In this document: positions 8,638-14,754 of the stretch, piece by piece | How the letters are laid out: each line of letters begins with the position of its first letter | How positions within the stretch are numbered: the first letter of the stretch is position 1 | Origin: a virus | Strand: one strand, 5' to 3' | Length of the DNA stretch: 22,668 bases | Virus record (IMG/VR): IMGVR_UViG_3300028843_000060 | Coordinates: 1-22,668 of that record | Program-made: the position numbers and the translations under genes | Notes under the pieces: generated by a model | Seen by the model: only the letters and a program-made list of their open reading frames with translations | Told to the model about the DNA's origin: nothing | Databases searched by the model: none

Positions 8638-9978
8638 ATGGCTTTAGCAACAAATACCGCTACAGGTACAATAAAATTAGCTGGTGATTTAGCTGGCAAT
8701 AACGATGCAACCGCACCAGAATTAACATCCACTGGTGCCATCTCTGGTGAATACTACATACCTATCATAACCGTTGATGATAAAGGTAGGATAACTAACA
8801 TTGCTTCGACTGACTCGACAACCGTTATACCGTTTTTACCTGATGCAACTAATTCATCAAAAGGTATTGTTCAGATAGATGATACTAATGGATTAGTCAT
8901 AACTGCTGGGGTATTGAGCTTTGATACATCTACACTACCAGATGCAACATCAGGAGTTAAAGGTGTTGTCCAAATAGATGACACCAATGGATTAGTCATA
9001 ACTGCTGGCGTATTGAGCTTTGATAATTCGTTATTAGACCCTTTACCAGATGCAACATCAGGAGTTAAAGGTGTTGTTCAGATAGATGATACCAATGGAT
9101 TAGTCATAAGTGGTGGTCAATTATCATTTAACTTATCTGCCTCGTCAATACAAGATGCAACATCAGCAGCTAAAGGCGTTGTCCAGATAGATGATACCAA
9201 TGGATTAGTCATAAGTGGTGGGGTATTGAGCTTTGATACATCTACACTGCCAGACGCAACTAATACAACTAAAGGTATTGTCCAAATAGATGACACTAAT
9301 GGATTAGTCGTAACTGCTGGCGTGTTGAGCTTTGATACATCTACACTACCAGATGCAACATCAGCAGTCAAAGGTATTGTCCAGATAGATGATACCAATG
9401 GATTAGTCATAAGTGGTGGCGTGTTGAGCTTTGATACATCTACACTGCCAGACGCAACTAATACAACCAAAGGTGTGGTTCAAATAGATGATACTAATGG
9501 GCTTACGGTAGCTGCTGGAGTATTAGGTGTATCTCCAGCCACAAACACAACTTTCGGTACAGTGAAGTCTACCGACATTAACAACATAACAATAACTGCT
9601 GGTGCTATAGATGTTGGCACAAACGTAGCATTAAAAGACCAAGACAACGCTTTCACTAAAACCCAAAGTGTAGCGGTTAACACGTTAACTTATAGTGCGA
9701 ACATAACTCCTGATGGTGCAGTATCCAATGTTATGGAAGTTACTCTAACAGGTAATACGACATTAGAAAATCCGACCAATTTAATAGCTGGTGCATTCTA
9801 TAGTGTTCAGATAACACAAGATACCACAGGTTCAAGAACTATGGGTTACGGGACAGCGTTTAAGTTTAAAGGTGGGGTCACACCAACACTTTCTACAGCG
9901 GGTAATTCTATCGACATACTTACATGTATTTCTGATGGGACTAATTTGTATTCAACATTAACAAAGGATTTATCATAA
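8638..9978 (+). CDS. Repeat-containing tail fibre protein B (paralogue of A)
   Basis: 446 residues, clearly a duplicate of the preceding gene: same N-terminus (MALATNTATGTIKLAGDLAGN), same GRI motif, eight repeats of the DATxxxKGxVQIDDTNGL type, and the same closing repeat SPATNTTFGTVKSTDINN. The C-terminal domain from about residue 331 (SVAVNTLTYSANITPDGAVSN ...) is unrelated to that of fibre A, so the two genes share stalk and anchor but carry different tips. AAGGA before the ATG is a good ribosome binding site, nine bases after the stop of fibre A. The stop overlaps the next gene by one base. A pair with different tips may widen receptor range. Confidence 0.75.
   Translation: MALATNTATGTIKLAGDLAGNNDATAPELTSTGAISGEYYIPIITVDDKGRITNIASTDSTTVIPFLPDATNSSKGIVQIDDTNGLVITAGVLSFDTSTLPDATSGVKGVVQIDDTNGLVITAGVLSFDNSLLDPLPDATSGVKGVVQIDDTNGLVISGGQLSFNLSASSIQDATSAAKGVVQIDDTNGLVISGGVLSFDTSTLPDATNTTKGIVQIDDTNGLVVTAGVLSFDTSTLPDATSAVKGIVQIDDTNGLVISGGVLSFDTSTLPDATNTTKGVVQIDDTNGLTVAAGVLGVSPATNTTFGTVKSTDINNITITAGAIDVGTNVALKDQDNAFTKTQSVAVNTLTYSANITPDGAVSNVMEVTLTGNTTLENPTNLIAGAFYSVQITQDTTGSRTMGYGTAFKFKGGVTPTLSTAGNSIDILTCISDGTNLYSTLTKDLS
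8839..9627 (+). repeat. Tandem coding repeats in fibre B (8 units)
   Basis: Eight direct repeats of about 87-105 bases, homologous to those of fibre A; many units share stretches such as GTCCAGATAGATGATACCAA. The last unit (9526-9627) is almost identical in DNA to 8206-8302 of fibre A, which points to recent duplication or gene conversion between the two genes. Confidence 0.85.
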
Positions 9979-11087
9979 TGTTTTCACAATCAATGTTTTT
10001 CGAGGATGAATTGACCCAACAACCGCCTATAGGGACTTTAGTTTCTACTGGTGATAATGAGTTCGGTGAATTAGGGTTAGGTGATGTTGGCACCTACCTC
10101 GTGTGGACTCAGGTAGAAATGTTAGATTTCATTTCCATTAGTTGTGGATTTGAACACTCTATAGGTATCAAAACAGACGGCACTTTATGGTGTTGTGGTA
10201 TTTTAGAATACGGTGGTGCGGGAGGTGGGTATTCACACACCTTTATACAAATAGGAACCGACACAGATTGGGATAATGTGTCAACTTACGAATACTCCAC
10301 TATGGCTATCAAAACAGATGGCACTTTATGGGGTGCCGGACTAACACAAGATGGTGGTATAGGTGTACCACCGTATCCTGATTTTGGGACACAAAAAACC
10401 TTTTTACAAATAGGAACCGACACAGATTGGAGTGTTGTAGATGCTAATCATCATCGCGCTATGGCTATCAAAACAGATGGCACTTTGTGGGGTACAGGGC
10501 TGAACAATTACGGACAACTTGGACTGAACGACCTGATTGATAGACATGAATTCACTAAAATAGGAGCGGAAACTGATTGGGAGCAGATAAGCATCGGGAG
10601 TTTACACACGATAACCAAAAAAACAGATGGCACAATTTGGTCTTGTGGTAATAATTCAGCATTCCAGTTAGGGCAAAATAACAATACTAATCTTTCTATT
10701 CTCACTAAAATAGGAACCGACACAGATTGGGATAAGGTTGAGTGTGGTAACGCGCATAGTATTACCACGAAAACAGACGGTACTTTATGGACTTGCGGCT
10801 CAAACGATGGCGGTCAGTTAGCATTAGGCGACTTTAATACGAGAAGTGTTTTGGAGAAGGTGGGGATAGCCACAGATTGGGTTAAAATTTATGGTGGCTA
10901 TAGTTCTACTATAGTAATCAATAGCGGTGGAGGGTTGTACGTGGCTGGTGGTGATGGTTTTGGTCGGTTGGGTTTGGGTGGTGGGTCGAATTACAATAAT
11001 TTGGAAAAAATTGGTGATGATGATGATTTTTCCATAGCGTCTGCTGGTAGCGAACATAGTATGGCGATTAAAGGTTCGTTATTATAA
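9978..11087 (+). CDS. RCC1-like seven-bladed propeller protein, probable receptor-binding structural protein
   Basis: 369 residues. Seven copies of the RCC1 blade signature can be read: VSTGDNEFGELGLG, WCCGILEYGGAGGG, WGAGLTQDGGIGVP, WGTGLNNYGQLGLN, WSCGNNSAFQLGQN, WTCGSNDGGQLALG and YVAGGDGFGRLGLG, separated by IGTDTDW-D/S and xAIKTDGTLW segments. The protein ends HSMAIKGSLL, the strand needed to close the ring against the N-terminal LVSTGD, so the propeller looks complete. Repeat DNA is highly similar between blades (ATAGGAACCGACACAGATTGG-like stretch three times). No signal peptide is visible. It overlaps the fibre B stop by one base and is overlapped by the next gene, so it belongs to the fibre operon. 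The receptor-binding role is inferred. Confidence 0.78.
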   Translation: MFSQSMFFEDELTQQPPIGTLVSTGDNEFGELGLGDVGTYLVWTQVEMLDFISISCGFEHSIGIKTDGTLWCCGILEYGGAGGGYSHTFIQIGTDTDWDNVSTYEYSTMAIKTDGTLWGAGLTQDGGIGVPPYPDFGTQKTFLQIGTDTDWSVVDANHHRAMAIKTDGTLWGTGLNNYGQLGLNDLIDRHEFTKIGAETDWEQISIGSLHTITKKTDGTIWSCGNNSAFQLGQNNNTNLSILTKIGTDTDWDKVECGNAHSITTKTDGTLWTCGSNDGGQLALGDFNTRSVLEKVGIATDWVKIYGGYSSTIVINSGGGLYVAGGDGFGRLGLGGGSNYNNLEKIGDDDDFSIASAGSEHSMAIKGSLL

Positions 11088-11614
11088 TGGCTATAACAAA
11101 ACAACTATTTGAAAGAACGGGTGCTTCAACACACACTGAACTATCTAACATCAACTTCAAGTCTTCTGGCTTACAAGCTGACGCGTATTACCTTTACACG
11201 GTAAACCGTCCAGATGTGGATGGTGCGCAGCAAATGCAATCATCCTATACCAAAGTAGTCTATGCTAAGGTATCTGGCACCTATGGGCGTATAGAACGTC
11301 CACGTTGGCAGATTAACGCACCAGATTTGATAAGTAGTGATAAAGTACATTTGATGGTGGGGATGCGTAGTGCTTACACACAACCTACAGAGTCAACTGA
11401 TTACACATTAACTAACCTTAATGAACCAAAATACCTGTTCCCTAATACTGCTACATCATTAGGTGCGACAAGTTATCAGAAAGTGTGGACAGCAAACCAA
11501 ACCTTCTATACTAATTATTTGGTATTGCAAGTGTTAGTTGAAAAAGGTGGTGATGCTGAATTCTTAAACTCTCAACAATTCGAAGTTAAATTCGAATACG
11601 ATGTGTACGAATAG
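11087..11614 (+). CDS. Unknown protein at the end of the tail fibre operon
   Basis: A 175-residue protein beginning MAITKQLFERTGASTHTELS. It is rich in predicted strands (YYLYTVNRPDVDGAQQM, TKVVYAKVSGTYGRIERPRW, NYLVLQVLVEKGG) and ends QFEVKFEYDVYE. It has no signal peptide, membrane segment or motif that I recognise. The TAATG overlap with the RCC1-like gene places it in the same operon, so it is most likely a virion component of the tail tip or fibre. It is the last rightward gene before the small-gene cassettes. Confidence 0.6.
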   Translation: MAITKQLFERTGASTHTELSNINFKSSGLQADAYYLYTVNRPDVDGAQQMQSSYTKVVYAKVSGTYGRIERPRWQINAPDLISSDKVHLMVGMRSAYTQPTESTDYTLTNLNEPKYLFPNTATSLGATSYQKVWTANQTFYTNYLVLQVLVEKGGDAEFLNSQQFEVKFEYDVYE

Positions 11615-11646
11615 CATTGCCTAAAATTATAAGCAACATCATAAAC

Positions 11647-11665
11647 AATTAAACAGTGTTTAATT
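11647..11665. repeat. Palindrome AATTAAAC-N3-GTTTAATT, copy 1
   Basis: Perfect 8-base arms around AGT. The first of four near-identical copies in the window. This copy has no T-run after it and lies about 87 bases before a sigma70-type -35 box, so an operator or other protein-binding role is more likely than a terminator. Confidence 0.7.
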
Positions 11666-11724
11666 TATAACTTACAACAACTTACACGGTATCAGCGTTC
11701 TCGTAGCGGCAAACTGGTACCAGC

Positions 11725-11743
11725 AATTAAACAACGTTTAATT
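11725..11743. repeat. Palindrome AATTAAAC-N3-GTTTAATT, copy 2
   Basis: Perfect 8-base arms around AAC, followed by TATTTTTCTT and then, eight bases on, the -35 box at 11752. The position suits an operator upstream of the promoter or an AT-rich terminator for the fibre operon. The same arrangement recurs at 12203-12221. Confidence 0.7.
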
Positions 11744-11751
11744 TATTTTTC

Positions 11752-11802
11752 TTGACATTCCAATAATAGGTGTTATACTTAACACTCTTATTATTTTTGG
11801 AG
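11752..11802 (+). promoter_or_regulatory. Sigma70-type promoter and shared leader, unit 1
   Basis: TTGACA at 11752-11757, a 16-base spacer, and TATACT at 11774-11779. The leader contains TTTTTGGAGATTTA, with GGAG at 11799-11802, seven bases before the ATG at 11810. From 11771 to 11807 the sequence is identical to 14241-14277, so promoter and leader were copied as a block. Confidence 0.82.
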
Positions 11803-11809
11803 ATTTATT

Positions 11810-12208
11810 ATGAAAGTTATTACTTTCACGTTACTATTAATTACATCAACCCTCACTTTTGCTGCTCCTACTAAGATAGCCACTATCTGTAATCAGCTTC
11901 AACATGCTACGGAATTACAAATAGAAGCATTCAATGACACTAATGCGAATAAAATGGTGGTCGGTGATTCTGCTTTTGTTATGAATACATTTAAGTCTGG
12001 TGATGATTACCTTATTGGGTTAGTCACTGGTGATGAATCATGTCATAACATGTTGGTTGGATTAATCACACCAAACAAATCATTTGCTGTTAGTTTAAGT
12101 AAAGCTGATGAAGTTAAATTTGAAGGCACATTATTGAAAGTGCTTTTGATGGAAGGTAAATTTGTGATGATTTACATCAAAGCTTCTAAACAAACCTTAG
12201 TAAATTAA
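11810..12208 (+). CDS. Exported small protein, unknown (accessory gene)
   Basis: 132 residues. The N-terminus MKVITFTLLLITSTLTFA followed by AP is a clear Sec signal peptide with probable cleavage after TFA, giving a mature protein of about 114 residues in the periplasm or outside. Two cysteines, C27 and C78, could form a disulfide. The rest is mixed strand/helix without a motif I know. It has its own strong promoter and ribosome binding site and no structural neighbours, so it is a typical phage accessory gene possibly expressed early or in lysogeny; exported accessory proteins of this kind often change the host surface or block superinfection, but that is only a possibility. The stop lies inside the palindrome at 12203. 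Confidence 0.72.
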   Translation: MKVITFTLLLITSTLTFAAPTKIATICNQLQHATELQIEAFNDTNANKMVVGDSAFVMNTFKSGDDYLIGLVTGDESCHNMLVGLITPNKSFAVSLSKADEVKFEGTLLKVLLMEGKFVMIYIKASKQTLVN

Positions 12209-12221
12209 ACGTTGTTTAATT
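12203..12221. repeat. Palindrome AATTAAAC-N3-GTTTAATT, copy 3
   Basis: Arms extend to nine bases (AAATTAAAC / GTTTAATTT, 12202-12222) around GTT, followed by ATTTTTCTT. Because its centre is GTT, the core is the exact reverse complement of copies 2 and 4. It contains the TAA stop of the exported-protein gene and lies eight bases before the -35 box at 12230, so it could act as operator, weak terminator or both. Confidence 0.72.
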
Positions 12222-12229
12222 TATTTTTC

Positions 12230-12287
12230 TTGACATTCCAAAAATTTAGTATAAACTCTTAAGTTCTTATTAAATTTTTGGAGATTT
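12230..12287 (+). promoter_or_regulatory. Sigma70-type promoter and shared leader, unit 2
   Basis: TTGACA at 12230-12235, 16-base spacer, TAAACT at 12252-12257 (the weakest -10 of the four units). The leader contains TTTTTGGAGATTTACA with GGAG seven bases before the ATG at 12291. The -35 and its flanks (TATTTTTCTTGACATTCCA) are the same as in unit 1. Confidence 0.7.
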
Positions 12288-12290
12288 ACA

Positions 12291-12359
12291 ATGTTAGTTA
12301 CATTCGATAAACTTAGTGATGTCATTAATGACCAACTGATTGAACGTGGTATCACATAA
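12291..12359 (+). CDS. 22-residue leader peptide
   Basis: An ATG-started frame of 22 codons (MLVTFDKLSDVINDQLIERG plus IT) placed at the optimal distance from the shared leader's GGAG. Its TAA overlaps the ATG of the next gene by one base (TAATG), and that next gene has no separate ribosome binding site. The short peptide therefore probably serves to bring ribosomes to the 87-residue gene, or is itself a microprotein; an amphipathic helix is plausible. Confidence 0.6.
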   Translation: MLVTFDKLSDVINDQLIERGIT

Positions 12360-12622
12360 TGGTGGAACATTACAACAAAAAATACTTTTGCCCGATAACC
12401 ATTGAAGATGTGGATTCGGTTAAGATTAACCGTAACCTTGTTAAGATGACGTTTTTATGGTCAAGAACCAACACGGGTGAGCTTGGGACAGATGAACTAT
12501 TAATCAATACTTCTATTGTCCCAAACAGACCTATAATTGAACCTGAAGTTGATGAAGATGTTATGTGGTCAATTTTCGAATGGTTCGATGCTAACCGACA
12601 GGTGAACTTTCTTTCTTTTTAG
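12359..12622 (+). CDS. Small protein, unknown, coupled to the leader peptide
   Basis: 87 residues (MVEHYNKKYFCPITIEDVDS ... VMWSIFEWFDANRQVNFLSF). Predicted strands in the first half, an acidic segment (IIEPEVDEDVMW) and an aromatic C-terminus. No motif is recognised. Translation is likely to depend on the 22-codon frame in front of it. The last 32 bases overlap, tail to tail, with the end of the leftward holin-like gene, so the two operons converge here and may interfere with each other. Function unknown. Confidence 0.6.
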   Translation: MVEHYNKKYFCPITIEDVDSVKINRNLVKMTFLWSRTNTGELGTDELLINTSIVPNRPIIEPEVDEDVMWSIFEWFDANRQVNFLSF

Positions 12623-12827
12623 ACATTATTTTATTAATGCTTCTATTACCTATCACGGTTACACAGAATAAAGTCCAAAGATTAGCATCAATGGGCTGCT
12701 GTGTAACCGTGTGATAGATAAACGCTGCACACAACATAAGATAACCCAAAACACTAAAAGCCTTAGTGTGACTTATCGTGTTGGTTTTCTGGTCTACAAA
12801 AATAAAATTAGTTAATACTTTTAACAT
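12591..12827 (-). CDS. Small membrane protein, possible holin (DUF2644-like)
   Basis: 78 residues. The N-terminal part (VLTNFIFVDQKTNTISHTKAF) precedes one clear membrane helix (FSVLGYLMLCAAFIYHTVT, about residues 24-42) and a second hydrophobic segment (ANLWTLFCVTVIG, about 48-60), ending in a basic tail KIMSKKKES. Size, helix layout and position after an endolysin fit a phage holin or a DUF2644-like membrane protein. The start lies four bases after the stop of the preceding leftward gene, with GGGA as a weak ribosome binding site. Holin function is inferred from topology and neighbourhood only. Confidence 0.6.
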   Translation of the reverse strand: MLKVLTNFIFVDQKTNTISHTKAFSVLGYLMLCAAFIYHTVTQQPIDANLWTLFCVTVIGNRSINKIMSKKKESSPVG

Positions 12828-12831
12828 AATG

Positions 12832-13053
12832 TTAGTCCCATTTAATGTAAGCTAAAATCTTTTTATCATCACCTTTCCTGGTGGTGTAGTTAGCCATTGT
12901 CATCATACCAGTGTGACCATGATCATCATCAAAACTTTCTTCTGTAAACCCACTGAGCAAGTTACCTTTCTTAGCCCAAATAGGTTTACCATCACTTCGT
13001 AAATTATCGTTAGCTGTAGGCACGTCTTGTCCACCCATTCCGGTATTTTGCAT
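12832..13053 (-). CDS. Unknown protein in the lysis cassette
   Basis: Up to 73 residues (MQNTGMGGQDVPTANDNLRS ...), ending MTMANYTTRKGDDKKILAYI plus KWD. The first ATG lies inside the end of the endolysin gene (44-base overlap) and has no clear ribosome binding site; the ATG at residue 6 (13038) is an equal candidate. No signal peptide or membrane helix, so it is not a spanin. A His/Asp cluster (DDDHGHTG) could bind metal. It sits between endolysin and holin-like gene, so it is co-expressed with them. Function unknown. Confidence 0.5.
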   Translation of the reverse strand: MQNTGMGGQDVPTANDNLRSDGKPIWAKKGNLLSGFTEESFDDDHGHTGMMTMANYTTRKGDDKKILAYIKWD

Positions 13054-13507
13054 AAGCTGGTTTGTTACGAATCAATCCTTCATAAAAAGCAAACTGTTCA
13101 TCTTTATACTGTTCTAAGATGCAGCCAGCATTTTCAGAATTGGTCATACCGATAGTCTGATTACCAATTAACCCATCAATCACACAATCAAGACCCATAG
13201 CAACTAAAGACTTCTGAAGAAGCTTCACGGCTCTACGATGACCACAATTTACAGCGGTATCAAAGACTTTAGCTGATAAAGCTTTATTGTTTATTTCATT
13301 ATAGTGACCTTTCATCCAATACTCAGTGTAATAAATTTCAATTGCTCGGTCAACAGTCATGTTTCTGATGTCTTCTGCTGGGTGAGCACGTTTACTAATA
13401 CCAAAATTTGTTTCTCCACCTGCATCCACCTTATCCCACACGTATCCACCTTCATTGACCAAAACTTTCTGAACTGCTGAATTAAAATTTTCACTGTATT
13501 GTCTCAT
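13010..13507 (-). CDS. Endolysin, GH108 N-acetylmuramidase type
   Basis: 165 residues from the ATG at 13507. It contains the GH108 signature EGGY (E19, the likely catalytic acid) followed by VDAGGETNFGISKRAHP, then EYWMKG and SAKVFDTAVNCGHRRAVKLLQ, and a short C-terminal peptidoglycan-binding part (DGLIGNQTIG ... YRNGWTRRA). Such enzymes cleave the glycan backbone of peptidoglycan and release the phage. No signal peptide is seen, so it should need a holin. A GTG at 13519 would add four residues (MIYY), but AAGAG would then abut the start; ATG 13507 is preferred. It is transcribed leftward against the flanking genes, with both a sigma70-like and a TATAAATA promoter candidate upstream. Confidence 0.85.
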   Translation of the reverse strand: MRQYSENFNSAVQKVLVNEGGYVWDKVDAGGETNFGISKRAHPAEDIRNMTVDRAIEIYYTEYWMKGHYNEINNKALSAKVFDTAVNCGHRRAVKLLQKSLVAMGLDCVIDGLIGNQTIGMTNSENAGCILEQYKDEQFAFYEGLIRNKPAYAKYRNGWTRRAYS

Positions 13508-13564
13508 GTAGTAAATCACTCTTATTGTGTTGTGTCATTATTAGCTTATTAAGTTATTCTAATC

Positions 13565-13572
13565 TATTTATA
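13565..13572 (-). promoter_or_regulatory. T4-type late promoter candidate for the lysis genes
   Basis: Minus-strand TATAAATA (followed by GATTAG), 57 bases before the endolysin ATG. It is the only exact minus-strand TATAAATA I found and it lies directly ahead of the one leftward operon, whose products are needed late. Confidence 0.55.
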
Positions 13573-13590
13573 ATCATGAAAGTGGATTAA

Positions 13591-13618
13591 TTTATAAATA
13601 AATGTTGACAATTGTAAA
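13591..13618 (-). promoter_or_regulatory. Leftward sigma70-type promoter candidate
   Basis: On the minus strand, TTTACA (complement of 13613-13618), a 16-base spacer, and TATAAA (complement of 13591-13596). It faces away from the rightward promoter at 13605 and shares the palindrome at 13603-13620, so one bound protein could cover both -35 boxes. Confidence 0.5.
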
Positions 13619-13620
13619 CA
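13603..13620. repeat. Operator-like palindrome TGTTgACAATTGTaAACA, copy 1
   Basis: 18-base inverted repeat, eight of nine pairs matching (mismatch at positions 5/14), covering the -35 box of the rightward promoter and the candidate leftward one. An identical 18-base copy is at 14220-14237 over another promoter. No such element occurs at units 1 and 2. Confidence 0.72.
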
Positions 13621-13657
13621 ATGTGGTAGACTGGTGTTTCTTTATTAAATTTTGGAG
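13605..13657 (+). promoter_or_regulatory. Sigma70-type promoter and shared leader, unit 3
   Basis: TTGACA 13605-13610, 16-base spacer, TAGACT 13627-13632, leader TTTTGGAGATTTACAAG with GGAG at 13654-13657, nine bases before the ATG at 13667. The -35 box is inside the palindrome at 13603. Confidence 0.75.
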
Positions 13658-13666
13658 ATTTACAAG

Positions 13667-14218
13667 ATGTTGAAGTTCGAACATAAATTAAGAATCAAGA
13701 CCAACCCAAGAATCAATGAAGCTATTAAAGCTTTAGAAGTCGGCTGCGCTATTTTACAGAAGGATAAGGGTATTGGCTCATTTACATTTAGAGTGTCCAC
13801 CAATGCTGGTTATAGTTCTAGAAAGGGCGGGTATTGTGATAGTGACAAGGATGGTAATGTTACGGTGACTATCAATTTATCAACCATTCTAATGTGTGGT
13901 AGCAATTTTAATAGCATTCTTAAAACGTTGGGTCATGAATTACGACACGCTTTACAATTCAACATGCGTTGGCTCGAATACGATAACCATAAATGGCATG
14001 GGGTAAAGTATAAGCGCATAGGTAATGCTCAAGCCATTAAAGATTACTATAAAGGTAAAGAGTCTTTATGTTATTACAGTAACACGGCTTATTACAATAG
14101 ACCATGCGAACAAGATGCACGTAAATTCGAAAACAGATACCGCAACACTATTAAGAATCATCCAGACTTCGCACCGTATAAACACCTTTTACGTAAAGGT
14201 AAAACTTATTTTAAATAA
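13667..14218 (+). CDS. Putative zinc metallopeptidase (HExxH) accessory protein
   Basis: 183 residues. HELRH at 90-94 preceded by a hydrophobic segment (NSILKTLG) is the HExxH zinc site, and CEQDARKFE at 147-155 gives E148 as the likely third ligand, the arrangement of small gluzincin-like peptidases. No signal peptide, so it would act in the cytoplasm. Lys/Arg content is high. The ATG at 13667 is chosen over an in-frame TTG at 13652 because that TTG overlaps the GGAG itself. It has its own promoter and palindrome. It may process a host or phage regulator, but no target is indicated; HExxH-containing ImmA-like proteins differ in having an attached HTH, which is not seen here. Confidence 0.7.
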   Translation: MLKFEHKLRIKTNPRINEAIKALEVGCAILQKDKGIGSFTFRVSTNAGYSSRKGGYCDSDKDGNVTVTINLSTILMCGSNFNSILKTLGHELRHALQFNMRWLEYDNHKWHGVKYKRIGNAQAIKDYYKGKESLCYYSNTAYYNRPCEQDARKFENRYRNTIKNHPDFAPYKHLLRKGKTYFK

Positions 14219-14219
14219 A

Positions 14220-14237
14220 TGTTGACAATTGTAAACA
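14220..14237. repeat. Operator-like palindrome TGTTgACAATTGTaAACA, copy 2
   Basis: Identical 18-base copy of 13603-13620, beginning two bases after the metallopeptidase stop and covering the -35 box of unit 4. Two copies in front of adjacent genes suggest control by one repressor. Confidence 0.72.
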
Positions 14238-14273
14238 ACCTGTTATACTTAACACTCTTATTATTTTTGGAGA
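14222..14273 (+). promoter_or_regulatory. Sigma70-type promoter and shared leader, unit 4
   Basis: TTGACA 14222-14227, 16-base spacer, TATACT 14244-14249, then the block 14241-14277 identical to unit 1, with GGAG eight bases before the ATG at 14281. It starts immediately after the preceding gene. Confidence 0.82.
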
Positions 14274-14280
14274 TTTACAA

Positions 14281-14745
14281 ATGAGCAATTCAATTAGTAA
14301 CGCAGTTAACAATGTCCGTATAGGTTCTAAATCTATAACAACATTAGAACATCGCAAGAACATTGCGCTATTATACGATACGTATCGTGGGATAGTGGGG
14401 GATGGGATGTACAAGATGCACTGTGATACCACGTACCCGCATTTACCAACTATCATGGTTGGTAGATGCACTATCCGTCATAATGGTACTTTAATAGATA
14501 AGCAGAAGGATTGCACCATCAAGCTTCACCCTATTTTCGTTGATAACGGAGCTATTGTCGATTACGATGACGCTTCTGATGATTCTATGGCTTATTTAGT
14601 GCGCGTGATAGTCCAGAAAGGGTATACCCTTTACGGTAACACGATTATACGCACTTCACCCACCAACATCGAATTTATAGCTTTGGTGTCTAATGACGAT
14701 AGCGGTGAAGAGTTCCATTTACCTATTGATTTACTAATAGCATAA
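14281..14745 (+). CDS. Unknown protein behind the unit 4 promoter
   Basis: 154 residues (MSNSISNAVNNVRIGSKSIT ...). The middle (MVGRCTIRHNGTLIDKQKDCTI) and end (YGNTIIRTSPTNIEFIALVS) read as strands and the C-terminal half is acidic (DYDDASDDS, NDDSGEEFHLPID). No known motif, signal peptide or membrane helix. The strong promoter and leader shared with three other small genes imply that it is produced together with them, probably early. A hairpin with short T-run follows ten bases after the stop. The acidic surface might suggest DNA mimicry, but nothing specific supports that. Confidence 0.65.
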   Translation: MSNSISNAVNNVRIGSKSITTLEHRKNIALLYDTYRGIVGDGMYKMHCDTTYPHLPTIMVGRCTIRHNGTLIDKQKDCTIKLHPIFVDNGAIVDYDDASDDSMAYLVRVIVQKGYTLYGNTIIRTSPTNIEFIALVSNDDSGEEFHLPIDLLIA

Positions 14746-14754
14746 TTTTTAACT

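Noticed and set aside
7528-9627. Regular repeats that could suggest a CRISPR array
   Set aside because: The repeats are in frame, 87-105 bases long, contain no unique spacers and encode protein fibre repeats.
7779-9683. Long minus-strand open frames across the fibre repeats
   Set aside because: They mirror the repeats of the plus-strand fibre genes, have no ribosome binding sites and would lie fully inside well-supported genes.
12832-13053. Spanin (Rz/Rz1) in the lysis cassette
   Set aside because: The protein has no signal peptide, lipobox or membrane helix, and no second embedded frame of that type was seen.
13593-13600. Plus-strand TATAAATA before the metallopeptidase gene
   Set aside because: It is followed by AA, and overlaps the leftward -10 box; a far better sigma70 promoter lies between it and the gene.
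13652-13666. TTG at 13652 as start of the metallopeptidase
   Set aside because: That codon overlaps the GGAG ribosome binding site used in all four shared leaders; ATG 13667 has correct spacing.
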